Shown here piece by piece: positions 16,701-24,560 of a stretch of 64,000 nucleotides of DNA. Where the stretch lies: the NCBI RefSeq assembly GCF_001668625.1, contig NZ_LZLJ01000060.1:114823-178822 (forward strand), read 5' to 3'. Within the stretch, counting starts at the first letter, position 1, and every line of letters begins with the position of its first letter. Below the pieces are notes generated by a model, which was given only the letters and a program-made list of their open reading frames with translations, had not been told where the DNA came from and did not search any database. Source of the DNA: Mycobacterium sp. 1274756.6 (GTDB lineage: Bacteria; Actinomycetota; Actinomycetes; Mycobacteriales; Mycobacteriaceae). A program made the position numbers and the translations under genes.

Positions 16701-18577
16701 TGGCCGCGGTCCCCGAAGGCCTGCCGCTGGTGGCGACGATGGCCCAACTGGCCGCCGCCCAGCGGCTCTCCCGGCACGGCGTGCTGGTGCGTACCCCGCG
16801 GGCGGTGGAGGCGCTGGGCCGCATCGAGACGGTGTGTTTCGACAAGACCGGCACGCTCACCGAGAACCGGCTGAAGGTGGTGCGCTCGGTGCAGCCGACC
16901 GCCACCCCGGCCGACCTCGGCGAGCTGGACACCCGCGCGCTGCGGGCCGCGGCGCGGGCTTGCACCCAGCCGCGCGACGGCCAGGGTCACGCCCACGCCA
17001 CCGACGAGGCGGTGCTCACCGCGGCGGCCGATCTCCCCGGCGCCGGCGACGAGCCGGCCTGGACGGTGCTCGCCGAGGTGCCGTTCGAATCCAACCGCGG
17101 CTACGCCGCCACGATCGGCCGCGCCGCCGACGAGCCGCCGCTGCTGATGCTCAAGGGCGCACCGGAAGTCGTGTTGCCGCGGTGCCGGTTCGCCGACCCC
17201 GACGCCGACCCCGACGCTGCCTACGCCCACGCCGAGGCGCTGGTGACCGAGCTGGCCGAGCAGGGCCTGCGGGTGCTGGCGGTGGCGCAGCGCGGCTGGG
17301 ACGGGCCGACCGAGGAGGCCGACACCGACGCCGACGCGGTCGACGCGGTCGCTCGGGACCTGGAGCTGGTCGGCTTCGTCGGGCTGGCCGACACGCTGCG
17401 GCCCTCGGCCCGCCCCCTGATCGAGGCGCTGGTCGAAACCGACCACAAGGTGGTGCTGATCACCGGCGACCACCCGATCACCGCCCGGGCCATCGCCCGC
17501 CAGCTGGGAATGCCCGCCGACGCCCGGGAGGTCACCGGGGCCGAGCTGGCCGTGCTCGACGAGGAGGGCTTCACCAAGCTGGCCGCCGACGCGCAGGTCT
17601 TCGCCCGGGTCACCCCGGAGCAGAAGGTGCAGATCGTCGCCGCCCTGCAGCGCAGCGGTCAGGTGACGGCGATGGTCGGTGACGGCGCCAACGACGCCGC
17701 CGCGATCCGGATGGCCGACGTGGGTGTCGGGGTCAGCGGCCGCGGCTCCTCGGCGGCCCGCGGCGCCGCCGACATCGTGTTGACCGAGGACGATCTCGGG
17801 GTGCTGCTCGACGCGCTGGTGGAGGGCCGCGGCATGTGGACCGGGGTGCGCGACGCGGTCTCCATCCTGGTCGGCGGCAACGTCGGTGAGGTGTTGTTCA
17901 CCGTGATCGGGACCGCGCTGGGCTCCGGGCGGTCCCCGGTGGGCACCCGGCAACTGCTGCTGGTCAACCTGCTCACCGACATGTTCCCCGCGCTGGCGGT
18001 CGCGGTCACCCCGCAGTACCCGCAGCCCGACGAGCCCGCCAACGGCGAGACCGCGGTCGACCCCGAGGACGAGGCGGAAGAGTGGGCCCACCAGCGGGCG
18101 GTGCTGTCCGCGCCGGCGCCGTCGCTGGACACCTCGCTGATGCGCCACATCGTGATCCGCGGCGCGGTCACCGCCGTCGGCGCGACCGGCGCCTGGGCGA
18201 TCGGGCGCTGGACTCCCGGAACCGAACGGCGCACCGCGACAATGGGTTTGACCGCGCTGGTGGGCACCCAGCTGCTGCAGACGCTGCTGACCCGCCGGCA
18301 CAGCCCGCTGGTGGTGGCCACCGCGCTGGGCAGCGCGGTGGTGCTGGTCGGGATCGTGCAGACCCCCGGGGTCAGCCAGTTCTTCGGCTGCACCCCGCTG
18401 GGACCGGTCGCCTGGACTGGAGTCGGCGCGGCCACCGGGGCGGCCACCGCCCTGTCGGTGCTGGCCCCCGCGGTGGTGGCGCGAACGGTCGGGATGAGCG
18501 AGTCCGACGACGAACCCGCCGACGCGGGCCACGCCGGGGCCGAGCCCGGTGCAGCCGAGCACGTCGGGGTCGACTGA
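13706..18577 (+). CDS. ctpI: CtpI-type cation-transporting P-type ATPase
   Basis: The 1623-residue length matches the unusually long mycobacterial CtpI (about 1630 residues). The start is ATG 13706 after GAGGAG. The first 700 residues are the family's poorly understood extension, with several Ala-rich amphipathic or hydrophobic stretches. The catalytic part has the TGES actuator motif near residue 890, a PEGLPL membrane motif, the phosphorylation site DKTGTLT near 1046, a KGAPE nucleotide-binding motif and the hinge GDGANDAAAIRMADVG near 1326. The C-terminal membrane helices follow. It pumps a cation across the plasma membrane with ATP. The ion is not established from sequence, and Mg2+ or another divalent cation has been suggested for this group. 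Confidence 0.93.
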   Translation: MAVPGVTTLVGGITGGAAQLLRAGVTGAAESTAWLRDSTTDTVQTILGPVIEAVNQTAGQLRGAQTGSALPVRWRSGHRVHLDLEPLLPFSRWHEHADAVQTPVRAIPGVTSAHVEGALGRLVVDIAPDADRDRVLAAVSDSVTAVAKQVGRRGSPSAPRTAPFADPGNPLAVLVPLTAAAMDVVAIGAAVTGWFGRLPMAPLAARGAAAAISNQPRIVSMLESRLGRVGTDLALAATTAAAYGLTQAVGTPLVDLAQRGLQVSEAAAHRRRWQAREPQLASPRRPQAAVVPIISSAGAGSHTARHQSAATAAGEASHVVVDGAIDSAIDTAKGSMSGPVESYTDQAANASLVAAAGALLAGGGADEAAGAVLAGVPKGAYLGRQAFGAVLGRGLADTGQLVLDPGALRRMDRVKVIVIDGAALRGDARAVLHARGDLPGWDEDRVYEVADALLHGEQAPDPDPDELPATGARLRWVRAEPSAAPVQGLERADLIVDGETVGRVKVGWEVDPFAVPLLQTAHRTGARVVLRHVAGTQDLTGSVAASHPPGTPLLKLVRELRADRGPVLLITALHRDFASTDTLAALAIADVAVALDDPQAATPWSADIITGTDLAAAVRILSALPAARYVSEAAVRLAQGGSTLAGLLLVAGDSRSSPGPLTLRRWLDPVNAAGAAAILLGSLSARKVLRQPDPTPQPLTAWHALDPEIVYSRLTGSARPLDVEVGAPGWRRALEDLADHPALAPLRGPATRAGQLLAATREELADPLTPVLAVGAAASAIVGSNVDALLVAGVMAVNALVGGAQRLRAEAAVAELFAEQDTPARRVVLPPVATTRRRLDAARTGQRTVAVSAKALRVGDVIDLAAPDVVPADARLLTAEDLEVDESSLTGESVPVDKQVDAVAVGDRERASMLFEGSTIVAGHARAIVVATGAGTAARRAISALAGVETAAGVQARLRELTTKVLPLTLAGGAAVTGLALLHRGTLRQAVADGVAIAVAAVPEGLPLVATMAQLAAAQRLSRHGVLVRTPRAVEALGRIETVCFDKTGTLTENRLKVVRSVQPTATPADLGELDTRALRAAARACTQPRDGQGHAHATDEAVLTAAADLPGAGDEPAWTVLAEVPFESNRGYAATIGRAADEPPLLMLKGAPEVVLPRCRFADPDADPDAAYAHAEALVTELAEQGLRVLAVAQRGWDGPTEEADTDADAVDAVARDLELVGFVGLADTLRPSARPLIEALVETDHKVVLITGDHPITARAIARQLGMPADAREVTGAELAVLDEEGFTKLAADAQVFARVTPEQKVQIVAALQRSGQVTAMVGDGANDAAAIRMADVGVGVSGRGSSAARGAADIVLTEDDLGVLLDALVEGRGMWTGVRDAVSILVGGNVGEVLFTVIGTALGSGRSPVGTRQLLLVNLLTDMFPALAVAVTPQYPQPDEPANGETAVDPEDEAEEWAHQRAVLSAPAPSLDTSLMRHIVIRGAVTAVGATGAWAIGRWTPGTERRTATMGLTALVGTQLLQTLLTRRHSPLVVATALGSAVVLVGIVQTPGVSQFFGCTPLGPVAWTGVGAATGAATALSVLAPAVVARTVGMSESDDEPADAGHAGAEPGAAEHVGVD

Positions 18578-18606
18578 CCGCGGGCCGGGAAACCGCACCC
18601 TGCATC

Positions 18607-19473
18607 ATGGCTGGCGTGTCCTACCGCTACCCCGAGCTGGCCGACATCATCGCCACCCTGCACGTCGAGCAGCTCACCGAGCACCACTTCCGCGCCACCC
18701 AGCTGGACAACCCGGCCCACCACATCGTCGGCGGGCACATCGCCGGCCAGGCGCTGATGGCCGCGGCGCGCACCGCGCCGGGCCGCACCCCGCACAGCGC
18801 GCACACCTACTACGTGCGTGCCGGCGACGCCCGCCGGCCGGTCGATCTGCAGGTGGCGGTGATCCGCGACGGCGGCACGCTGGCCACCCGGCAGGTCACC
18901 GCGCACCAGGACGACCAGATCCTGCTGGAGACCCTCGCCTCGTTCACCGCCCCGGTCGAGGCGCCCGACTACCACCAGCCGCGGCCCGACGTCCCCGACC
19001 CGGACACCCTCCCCCCGGTGCAGGACCAGCTCGCCGACTACGCCGACGAGCTCGACGGGCTGTGGGTGCGCGAGCGCCCGTTCGCGCTGCGCTACATCGA
19101 CGCCCCGCCGCGGCTGGCCCAGGATCTGCCCGCCGCGCCGCCGCGCACCCGGCTGTGGTGGAAGCCGACCGGCCCGGTGCCCGACGACCCGGTGCTGCAC
19201 AGTTGTCTGCTGACCTATCTGACCGGCACCACGATGGTCGAGGCGGCCCTCACCCAGCGCCGCGCCACCCAGGTCAGCGTCTTCAACGCGCTCATCGACC
19301 ACGCGCTGTGGTTCCAGCGGCCGGTGGACCTGTCCGACTGGGTGCTTTCCGACCAGGTCTCCCCCAGCGGGGTCGGCGGGCGCGGGTTAGCGAGTGCCAC
19401 CATGTACAACCGGTCCGGCCAGCTGGTCTGTACCGCCACCCAGGAGCTCTACTTCGGCCGCGGCAGAACCTGA
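18607..19473 (+). CDS. tesB: TesB-type acyl-CoA thioesterase II
   Basis: This 288-residue protein has the double-hotdog layout of acyl-CoA thioesterase II and is close to the usual length. Typical TesB segments are present: LDNPAHHIVGGHIAGQALMA near residue 37, HTYYVRAGD, and in the second hotdog VFNALIDHALWFQRP with the later GGRGLASATMYNRSGQLV. It hydrolyses acyl-CoA to free acid and CoA in the cytoplasm. Start ATG 18607 lies 27 bp after ctpI; GTG 18619 is an in-frame alternative. The relation to ctpI is probably only positional. Confidence 0.9.
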   Translation: MAGVSYRYPELADIIATLHVEQLTEHHFRATQLDNPAHHIVGGHIAGQALMAAARTAPGRTPHSAHTYYVRAGDARRPVDLQVAVIRDGGTLATRQVTAHQDDQILLETLASFTAPVEAPDYHQPRPDVPDPDTLPPVQDQLADYADELDGLWVRERPFALRYIDAPPRLAQDLPAAPPRTRLWWKPTGPVPDDPVLHSCLLTYLTGTTMVEAALTQRRATQVSVFNALIDHALWFQRPVDLSDWVLSDQVSPSGVGGRGLASATMYNRSGQLVCTATQELYFGRGRT

Positions 19474-19532
19474 CCCCGGTGTGATCGGTCACATCTGGCC
19501 GGTCGCACCGCGAGAACCGGCGCGGCCTCCGA

Positions 19533-19538
19533 TAGACT
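19533..19538 (+). promoter_or_regulatory. Predicted -10 element giving a long rhlE 5' leader
   Basis: TAGACT within GATAGACTT fits the mycobacterial -10 consensus TANNNT. If used, the transcript would carry about 175 nt before the helicase start at 19720. The leader contains an ATCAC/GTGAT hairpin near 19585 and a GCCT-GAAA-GGC hairpin 25 bp before the ATG. Confidence 0.4.
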
Positions 19539-19719
19539 TCCTCGCAGTGTCGGCATCAATGCCGGCGACGTCGCGGAACGTTGCATCACCCTGGTGATCC
19601 GTGCCCCCGCACAAGCTCTTCTCGCGGCGATCGATTTTGCCCACCGGCAATCTCGCCATTCTGTGCCGACAGCATCACCGCTGCGCACACCCGATGCCTG
19701 AAAGGCACCTCGTATCACC

Positions 19720-21123
19720 ATGACTTCTGTACCTTCGTTCGCCGATCTGGGCGTGCCCGCCCCGATCGACACCGCCCTGACCACCGCGGGCATCCAAGCC
19801 CCCTTCCCCATCCAGGTCAACACCCTGCCCGACACGCTGGCCGGCCGGGATGTGTTGGGCCGCGGTAAAACCGGCAGCGGCAAGACGCTGGCGTTCTCGA
19901 TTCCGTTGGCCGCCCGGCTGACTCGCACGGGCCGGCGTCCGGCCCGCCCGACCGGGCTGGTGCTCGCCCCCACCCGCGAGCTGGCCACCCAGATCACCGC
20001 CACCCTGAAACCGCTGGCCGCCGCCAACGATCTGACCGTGACCACCATCTTTGGCGGGGTGTCGCAGAACCGGCAGGTCGACGCCCTCAACCGCGGCGTC
20101 GACGTCGTCGTGGCCTGCCCGGGCCGGCTCGAAGACCTCATGCGCCAGAAGCTGATCAGCCTGGATGCGGTACGCATCACCGTGCTCGACGAAGCCGACC
20201 ACATGGCCGACCTGGGCTTCCTGCCCGGCGTCACCCGCATCCTGTCGGCTACCCCGAAAGACGGCCAGCGGCTGCTGTTCTCGGCCACGCTGGACAACGG
20301 GGTGGACACGCTGGTCCGTCGGTTCCTGCGCAACCCGGTCTCCCACGCCGTCGACGAGGTCACCTCGCCGGTGGCGGCGATGACCCACCACGTGTTCCAC
20401 GTCGCCGACGCGAGCGCCAAAAAACAGCTGGTGCATACCCTGGCGTCGGGCACCGACCGGCGGATCCTGTTCATGCGCACCAAGCATCAGGCCCGCAAGC
20501 TGGCCCGCCAGCTCACCGAGGCCGGTATTCCGTCAGTCGACTTGCACGGCAACCTTTCCCAGAACGCCCGCGACCGCAACCTGGCGGCGTTCTCCAACGG
20601 CGACGCCCGGGTGCTGGTGGCTACCGACATCGCCGCGCGCGGTGTGCATGTCGACGACGTGAACCTGGTGGTGCACGTGGACCCGCCGGTGGAGCACAAG
20701 TCCTACCTGCACCGCTCCGGGCGCACCGCCCGCGCCGGCAGCGCCGGGGATGTGGTGACCATCGTGCTGCCCGAACAGCGCAAGGACGCCTCGGTGCTGC
20801 TGCGCAAGGCCGGCATCACCGCCCGCCCCCAGCAGGTCGCCGCGGACTCCGCACCGGTGACCGCGCTGGTCGGTGAGGTCGCGCCGTACCAGGCGCCGGC
20901 CCCGAAACAGCCGCCGGCCGCTAAAGCTGCGGCCAAGCCGCGGCGCCGCCGCCGTCCCGGTGGGGCTGGGCAGGGCGGCGGGCAGCGTGGCGGTCACTCC
21001 GCCCCGGCCACCGGGCGCACCGCAGCGGCCAATGGGCAGACCGCCCCGCGCACCGGGCACAGCGCCCCGGCCCCGCGGCAGCGGCGCCGCGCCGCGCGCC
21101 CGGCCGGCGCCCGCTCGTCGTAA
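19720..21123 (+). CDS. rhlE: DEAD-box RNA helicase, RhlE-like
   Basis: This 467-residue ATP-dependent RNA helicase shows all core motifs: Q motif region APFPIQVNTLP, motif I GRGKTGSGKT, PTRELA, motif II DEAD, motif III SAT, a helicase C domain with RTKHQARKLARQL, ATDIAARG, and HRSGRTARAG. The C-terminal 90 residues are a basic, Gly/Ala/Pro-rich tail (PRRRRRPGGAGQGGGQRG) typical of RNA-binding tails in mycobacterial RhlE. The likely job is RNA remodelling in degradation or ribosome assembly. The long 5' leader may allow control at low temperature or by autoregulation, which is inferred. Confidence 0.92.
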   Translation: MTSVPSFADLGVPAPIDTALTTAGIQAPFPIQVNTLPDTLAGRDVLGRGKTGSGKTLAFSIPLAARLTRTGRRPARPTGLVLAPTRELATQITATLKPLAAANDLTVTTIFGGVSQNRQVDALNRGVDVVVACPGRLEDLMRQKLISLDAVRITVLDEADHMADLGFLPGVTRILSATPKDGQRLLFSATLDNGVDTLVRRFLRNPVSHAVDEVTSPVAAMTHHVFHVADASAKKQLVHTLASGTDRRILFMRTKHQARKLARQLTEAGIPSVDLHGNLSQNARDRNLAAFSNGDARVLVATDIAARGVHVDDVNLVVHVDPPVEHKSYLHRSGRTARAGSAGDVVTIVLPEQRKDASVLLRKAGITARPQQVAADSAPVTALVGEVAPYQAPAPKQPPAAKAAAKPRRRRRPGGAGQGGGQRGGHSAPATGRTAAANGQTAPRTGHSAPAPRQRRRAARPAGARSS

Positions 21124-21157
21124 GGACGTGTCAGAGCGCTGTCGTAGCTTCACGGCT

Positions 21158-21379
21158 ATGACGGCTCACCGACCTCAACACCCGCCGCTGCTGGTCCCCG
21201 CGCTGGCCACGTTCGCCATCTCGGCGATCCTCGGCTATGTCGCGATGACGCTCGGTGCGACCGGGCTGGCCCTGACCGCGACCGTGGTCGCCGGCCTGGC
21301 GCTCACCACGCTGCTGGTCGGCGCCACCGCACAGGACCGCCGCGACCGAACGCCCCGCCGCGGCAGGGTCCCCTATTAA
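21158..21379 (+). CDS. Small two-helix membrane protein
   Basis: A 73-residue protein is read from ATG 21158, 34 bp after rhlE. It has two hydrophobic stretches, LLVPALATFAISAILGYVAM and TLGATGLALTATVVAGLALT, and a basic C-terminus (RRDRTPRRGRVPY). No clear Shine-Dalgarno is seen. Small bitopic proteins of this kind are frequent in mycobacteria. Function is not known. Confidence 0.55.
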   Translation: MTAHRPQHPPLLVPALATFAISAILGYVAMTLGATGLALTATVVAGLALTTLLVGATAQDRRDRTPRRGRVPY

Positions 21380-21388
21380 CGTTCCGCA

Positions 21389-21994
21389 CTAGCGCGGCGG
21401 GCGCAGCGGCAGCTCGCGGTCTAGCAGCCGGGCGAACGCGTCGGCGGAGGCGGCCCGCCCCGGCGGCCACACCTGTTGCCATTCACGGACCGGGATGTCG
21501 GCCAGCGGGTCGAACTGCGCGGCCAGCCGGCGGTATTCGCGTCGGCGCCAGTCCCGCAGCCGACCGTCGCCGCGGGCGAACTCGACCAGCCGCGCGGTGT
21601 CCTCGGCCTGCACCGCCGGTGGAGCGCCGCCGCGGACGCCGACGCCGTTCATCAGGGAGTGCCGGCCCAGCCGGAACGGCTGCACCCCCCAGGCGCGCCC
21701 CAGCGCCACGTTGATGTCGACGCAATCCGGGCAGCCATGCCACGCCCAACGCGACCGCCCGCCGGCGGTGCCGCGAAAGCAGATCAGGCATAGATCCTGC
21801 ACCCGGGAAACGTCGCTGTCCTCCCACACCTCCGGGTCGTCCTCACACCGGCAGGACTGCCAGAGCACCGGGCGCTCCGGCCGCCGCGGGATGAACCGCA
21901 GCACCGGCCCGCGGATACTGCCGCACGGGATGTGCACGCACAGCTCGGTGAGCCGATCGCGCAACGCCGCGTCGGCCGCGCTCAACCCGCTCAT
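21389..21994 (-). CDS. Cys-rich protein coupled to the ADP-ribosylglycohydrolase
   Basis: This 201-residue protein starts at ATG 21994, overlapping the upstream stop as ATGA. The first 90 residues carry a set of Cys motifs (LCVHIPCG, SCRCEDD, LCLICF, CPDC) that could bind one or two zinc ions. The rest is helical and Arg-rich (RRREYRRLAAQFDPLADIPV). No transmembrane segment is present. Strict coupling suggests it works with the ADP-ribosylglycohydrolase/phosphatase, perhaps for substrate or nucleic-acid recognition. Family not recognised. Confidence 0.7.
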   Translation of the reverse strand: MSGLSAADAALRDRLTELCVHIPCGSIRGPVLRFIPRRPERPVLWQSCRCEDDPEVWEDSDVSRVQDLCLICFRGTAGGRSRWAWHGCPDCVDINVALGRAWGVQPFRLGRHSLMNGVGVRGGAPPAVQAEDTARLVEFARGDGRLRDWRRREYRRLAAQFDPLADIPVREWQQVWPPGRAASADAFARLLDRELPLRPPR

Positions 21995-23418
21995 GGCGCC
22001 AACCGCCCGAGCGCCGACCGGAACTCGTGTCGCGGGTAGCTTTCCGGCAGCACGGCGACCACCTCGCGCAGCGCCTGGTCGGCGCTGATGCCGGCGCGGC
22101 GGGCGCCGTAGAGCGCGGCGATCGTCGGGGTGCGGCTGTGCGCCTGGACGCAGTGCACGAACACACTGCGCCCTTCCTCGCGCAGCTGCTCGATCACCCG
22201 CACGGTGTCCAGCAGCACGAAATCCAGGTGGGCGTTCTCCCCGTCGCGGTCGATCAACCGCACATCGAGCTGTTCCACCCCCGCGGGCAGGTCCTCGTCG
22301 GCCACCCGGCACAGCGACACCACCGCGTCGATCTGCTCGGGAAGGCCTCCGATCGCGCTGATCCCACCGATGAAGACCCGGTCGTCGTGCGGGTGCGCGA
22401 TCACGGCCGGTGAACCCCGGAAGCCGCCGTAGGTGTAGTCGAAACCGTCCGGCGCACCGCGGGTGACGATCCGGTCGGCCAGCGCGACCAGCCCGCGGGT
22501 GCGCAGACCCGGCCAGCCGTGCAGGATCCGTCGCCACTCCCCCGGCACCGCGGCGGCACCGTGGGCGGCTCCGAGCAGCCCGCCGGCGATCGCCGCGACG
22601 GTGTCGGTATCCCCGCCGCCGCGTACCGCGGCCTCCAAACCGCGGCGCAGTTGGTCGGCCCGAAACACCCCGGCGCCCGGCTCGTCGACCCCCGCCGGGG
22701 TGTGCACGATCGCCGACCAGGCCGCCTGCAGCGCCGCGACCACCCAGCCGTTGCCGGCGGTGAAGGCGGCGGGCCCGGCGGCTTCGGCCTCCTCGATCCG
22801 CGCCGACCACAGGCCGCGCCGCTCGGCGTCGAGCAGCCCCAACCCGATACGCACGTCGAGCTCACCGGTGTGCACGGCGTGGCGGATGGCCGCGCACCAC
22901 AGCACGCAGGCGTCGGCAGCGTCGGGATCGTGATGGGTCAGGTCGCTGACCGCGCGGGCCGCCTGCGCCAGGCCGGCCTCGTCGTCGAGGTAGGCCAACG
23001 CGACCGGGGCCGCGCGCATCAGCGACCCGTTGCCCGCGGTGCGCCCGGTGCGGGCGTGCAGGGCGGCCGACGCGGCCCGGGCGGCCTGCGCGGTGGTTGC
23101 CGTCGCGAGTACGGTACGAGTCTGCACCCCAACGTCTTTGGCGGTCGCCGACCACTGCGCCCAGCGCCGCACGATGACATCGAGTGCCGCGTCGTCGCGC
23201 AAATCCGCCCCGGTGGCGGCGGTCTCGGCGATGGCGATCGCCATCGCGGTGTCGTCGGTCCATTCGCCGGGTGCGAACGGGCCGAGCCCACCGCCGATCA
23301 TGGCGACCGGTTCATCGGCGCGGCGCGGGCCCTGGAATTCATAGCCGGCGCCCAGGGCGTCACCGGCGGCGGTGCCCAGCAGCGCCCCGCAGGCGCGGTC
23401 ACGGAAAATAGCGTTCAT
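21991..23418 (-). CDS. ADP-ribosylglycohydrolase fused to a dual-specificity phosphatase domain
   Basis: The 475-residue protein starts at ATG 23418 with an excellent AAGGAGG 6 nt upstream. Residues 1-325 are an ADP-ribosylglycohydrolase of the DraG/ARH type with GTAAGDALGAGYEF, the metal motif WTDDTAMA and GGDTDTVAAIAGGLLG. Residues 345-475 form a tyrosine/dual-specificity phosphatase-like domain with the P-loop HCVQAHSRTPTIA (C-x5-R). The first domain removes ADP-ribose from proteins, nucleic acids or small molecules. The second may act on phosphorylated protein, RNA end or ADP-ribose phosphate. Expression is controlled through leader copy C. It forms an operon with the Cys-rich gene. Confidence 0.88.
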   Translation of the reverse strand: MNAIFRDRACGALLGTAAGDALGAGYEFQGPRRADEPVAMIGGGLGPFAPGEWTDDTAMAIAIAETAATGADLRDDAALDVIVRRWAQWSATAKDVGVQTRTVLATATTAQAARAASAALHARTGRTAGNGSLMRAAPVALAYLDDEAGLAQAARAVSDLTHHDPDAADACVLWCAAIRHAVHTGELDVRIGLGLLDAERRGLWSARIEEAEAAGPAAFTAGNGWVVAALQAAWSAIVHTPAGVDEPGAGVFRADQLRRGLEAAVRGGGDTDTVAAIAGGLLGAAHGAAAVPGEWRRILHGWPGLRTRGLVALADRIVTRGAPDGFDYTYGGFRGSPAVIAHPHDDRVFIGGISAIGGLPEQIDAVVSLCRVADEDLPAGVEQLDVRLIDRDGENAHLDFVLLDTVRVIEQLREEGRSVFVHCVQAHSRTPTIAALYGARRAGISADQALREVVAVLPESYPRHEFRSALGRLAP

Positions 23419-23442
23419 GGCGTCCTCCTTCGAGGCCGACGG

Positions 23443-23580
23443 GCCTCCGAAAAAGGAGGCGCTCTTACCGGTGCCGGTTGGCGCCGGTCGCTTCGTCATC
23501 CGAGCCACCCACGAGCGTGGGGTTGGCGGGCCGCCCAGTCGGAGCTTGGCGACGGCCACTCATGAAGCACCCCCAGAATA
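23443..23580 (-). promoter_or_regulatory. Repeated structured leader element, copy C
   Basis: Read on the minus strand, -10 TATTCT (23580-23575), ATG at 23563, P2 hairpin CCCAC-GCTC-GTGGG at 23521-23508, a 9-bp P3 stem with loop AACC around 23485-23466, and P4 GCCTCC-TTTTTC-GGAGGC at 23460-23443. AAGGAGG of the ADP-ribosylglycohydrolase gene follows. The core is nearly identical to copy A, while the stretch between the -10 and the ATG differs, so this is not a recent duplication of the whole promoter. Confidence 0.7.
23465..23563 (-). CDS. Putative 32-aa leader peptide in copy C
   Basis: The frame starts at ATG 23563, about 6 nt after the predicted transcription start, and ends with TAA at 23467-23465. 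The shared core QAPTGRPANPTLVGGSDDEA differs from copy A at one of 20 positions, and the C-terminal end is TGANRHR. Translation would run through P2 and P3 and stop just before P4. Confidence 0.3.
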   Translation of the reverse strand: MSGRRQAPTGRPANPTLVGGSDDEATGANRHR

Positions 23581-23671
23581 GCGGACCACTCCGACAAGCC
23601 GAATGACCTGGGCAAACACCAAAGTCTGGAAGGCTGGCGGTGATAGCTTGGGACACCGAGAGGAGGCGCCC

Positions 23672-24556
23672 GTGGCGGATCGGGGCATCGTGGTCGGCTT
23701 CGACGGCTCGGCCTCGGCGATACGCGCGCTGCGCTGGGCCACCGGCGAGGCGGTGCTGCGCGGGGAGAAGCTGACGATCATCCACGTCATCGACACCCCG
23801 CCGTGGAATGTGCTGGCCCTGGGCGGACCGGTCGCCGCCCTGCCGGATGACCCGGGCTCACGGCAACGCGACGGCGCCCAGCAGATCCTCGACGAGGCGC
23901 TCGCCGTCGTCGAGGAGGAGGCCGGACCGGCCCACCCGCACGTCGACACCCACGTCTTCTTCGCCGCGCCGGTGCCCACCTTGGCCCAGCTGTCCAAGGA
24001 GGCCCGGTTGGTGGTGGTCGGCTGCCGCGGCCGCGGCATGCTGCGCCGACTGCTGCTCGGCTCGGTCAGCTCCGGGCTCATCCACCACGCGCGCTGCCCG
24101 GTGGCGGTGGTTCCCGGAGACGTCCCGGCGGTGCTGCCGCCGTCGCCGCTGCCGGTGGTGCTCGGCGTGGACGGGTCGATGGTCTCCGAACTGGCCACCG
24201 AGATCGCTTTCGACGAGGCGTCGCGGCGCGGGGTGGAGCTGGTCGCGTTCCACGCCTGGAGTGATGTGGAGGTGCTCGACTACGTCGAGTTCGACTGGCC
24301 GGCAATGCGTCCCGATGCCGAGCGGGTGCTCGCCGAACGGTTGGCCGGCTGGCAGGAACACTACCCCGACGTGAGGGTGCGTCGGGTCGTCGAACCGCAT
24401 CAGCCGACGTCGAACCTGGTGAGCCTGTCGGAGGAGGCGCAGCTGGTGGTGGTGGGCAGTCACGGTCGCGGCGGGTTCGCCGGCATGCTGCTGGGTTCGG
24501 TGAGCACCGCGTTGGCGCAGGCGTCGCACGCCCCGGTCATCGTGGCGCGCCGGTAA
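23672..24556 (+). CDS. Tandem-domain universal stress protein
   Basis: The 294-residue protein is read from GTG 23672 with GAGAGGAGG upstream. Two USP domains follow each other. Each has the ATP-binding signature: GCRGRGMLRRLLLGSVS near residue 114 and GSHGRGGFAGMLLGSVST near 267 (G-2x-G-9x-G-S). This matches mycobacterial two-domain USPs of about 295 residues that are often part of the hypoxia regulon. It probably binds ATP and acts in dormancy or stress adaptation. No DosR box was recognised with confidence upstream. Confidence 0.9.
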   Translation: MADRGIVVGFDGSASAIRALRWATGEAVLRGEKLTIIHVIDTPPWNVLALGGPVAALPDDPGSRQRDGAQQILDEALAVVEEEAGPAHPHVDTHVFFAAPVPTLAQLSKEARLVVVGCRGRGMLRRLLLGSVSSGLIHHARCPVAVVPGDVPAVLPPSPLPVVLGVDGSMVSELATEIAFDEASRRGVELVAFHAWSDVEVLDYVEFDWPAMRPDAERVLAERLAGWQEHYPDVRVRRVVEPHQPTSNLVSLSEEAQLVVVGSHGRGGFAGMLLGSVSTALAQASHAPVIVARR

Positions 24557-24560
24557 CCGG

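Noticed and set aside
14549..18598. A 1349-codon open frame opposite ctpI
   Set aside because: It mirrors the strong codon bias of ctpI on the other strand. Its product is low-complexity Gly/Arg/Gln-rich without domains, as expected from an antisense shadow in very GC-rich DNA.
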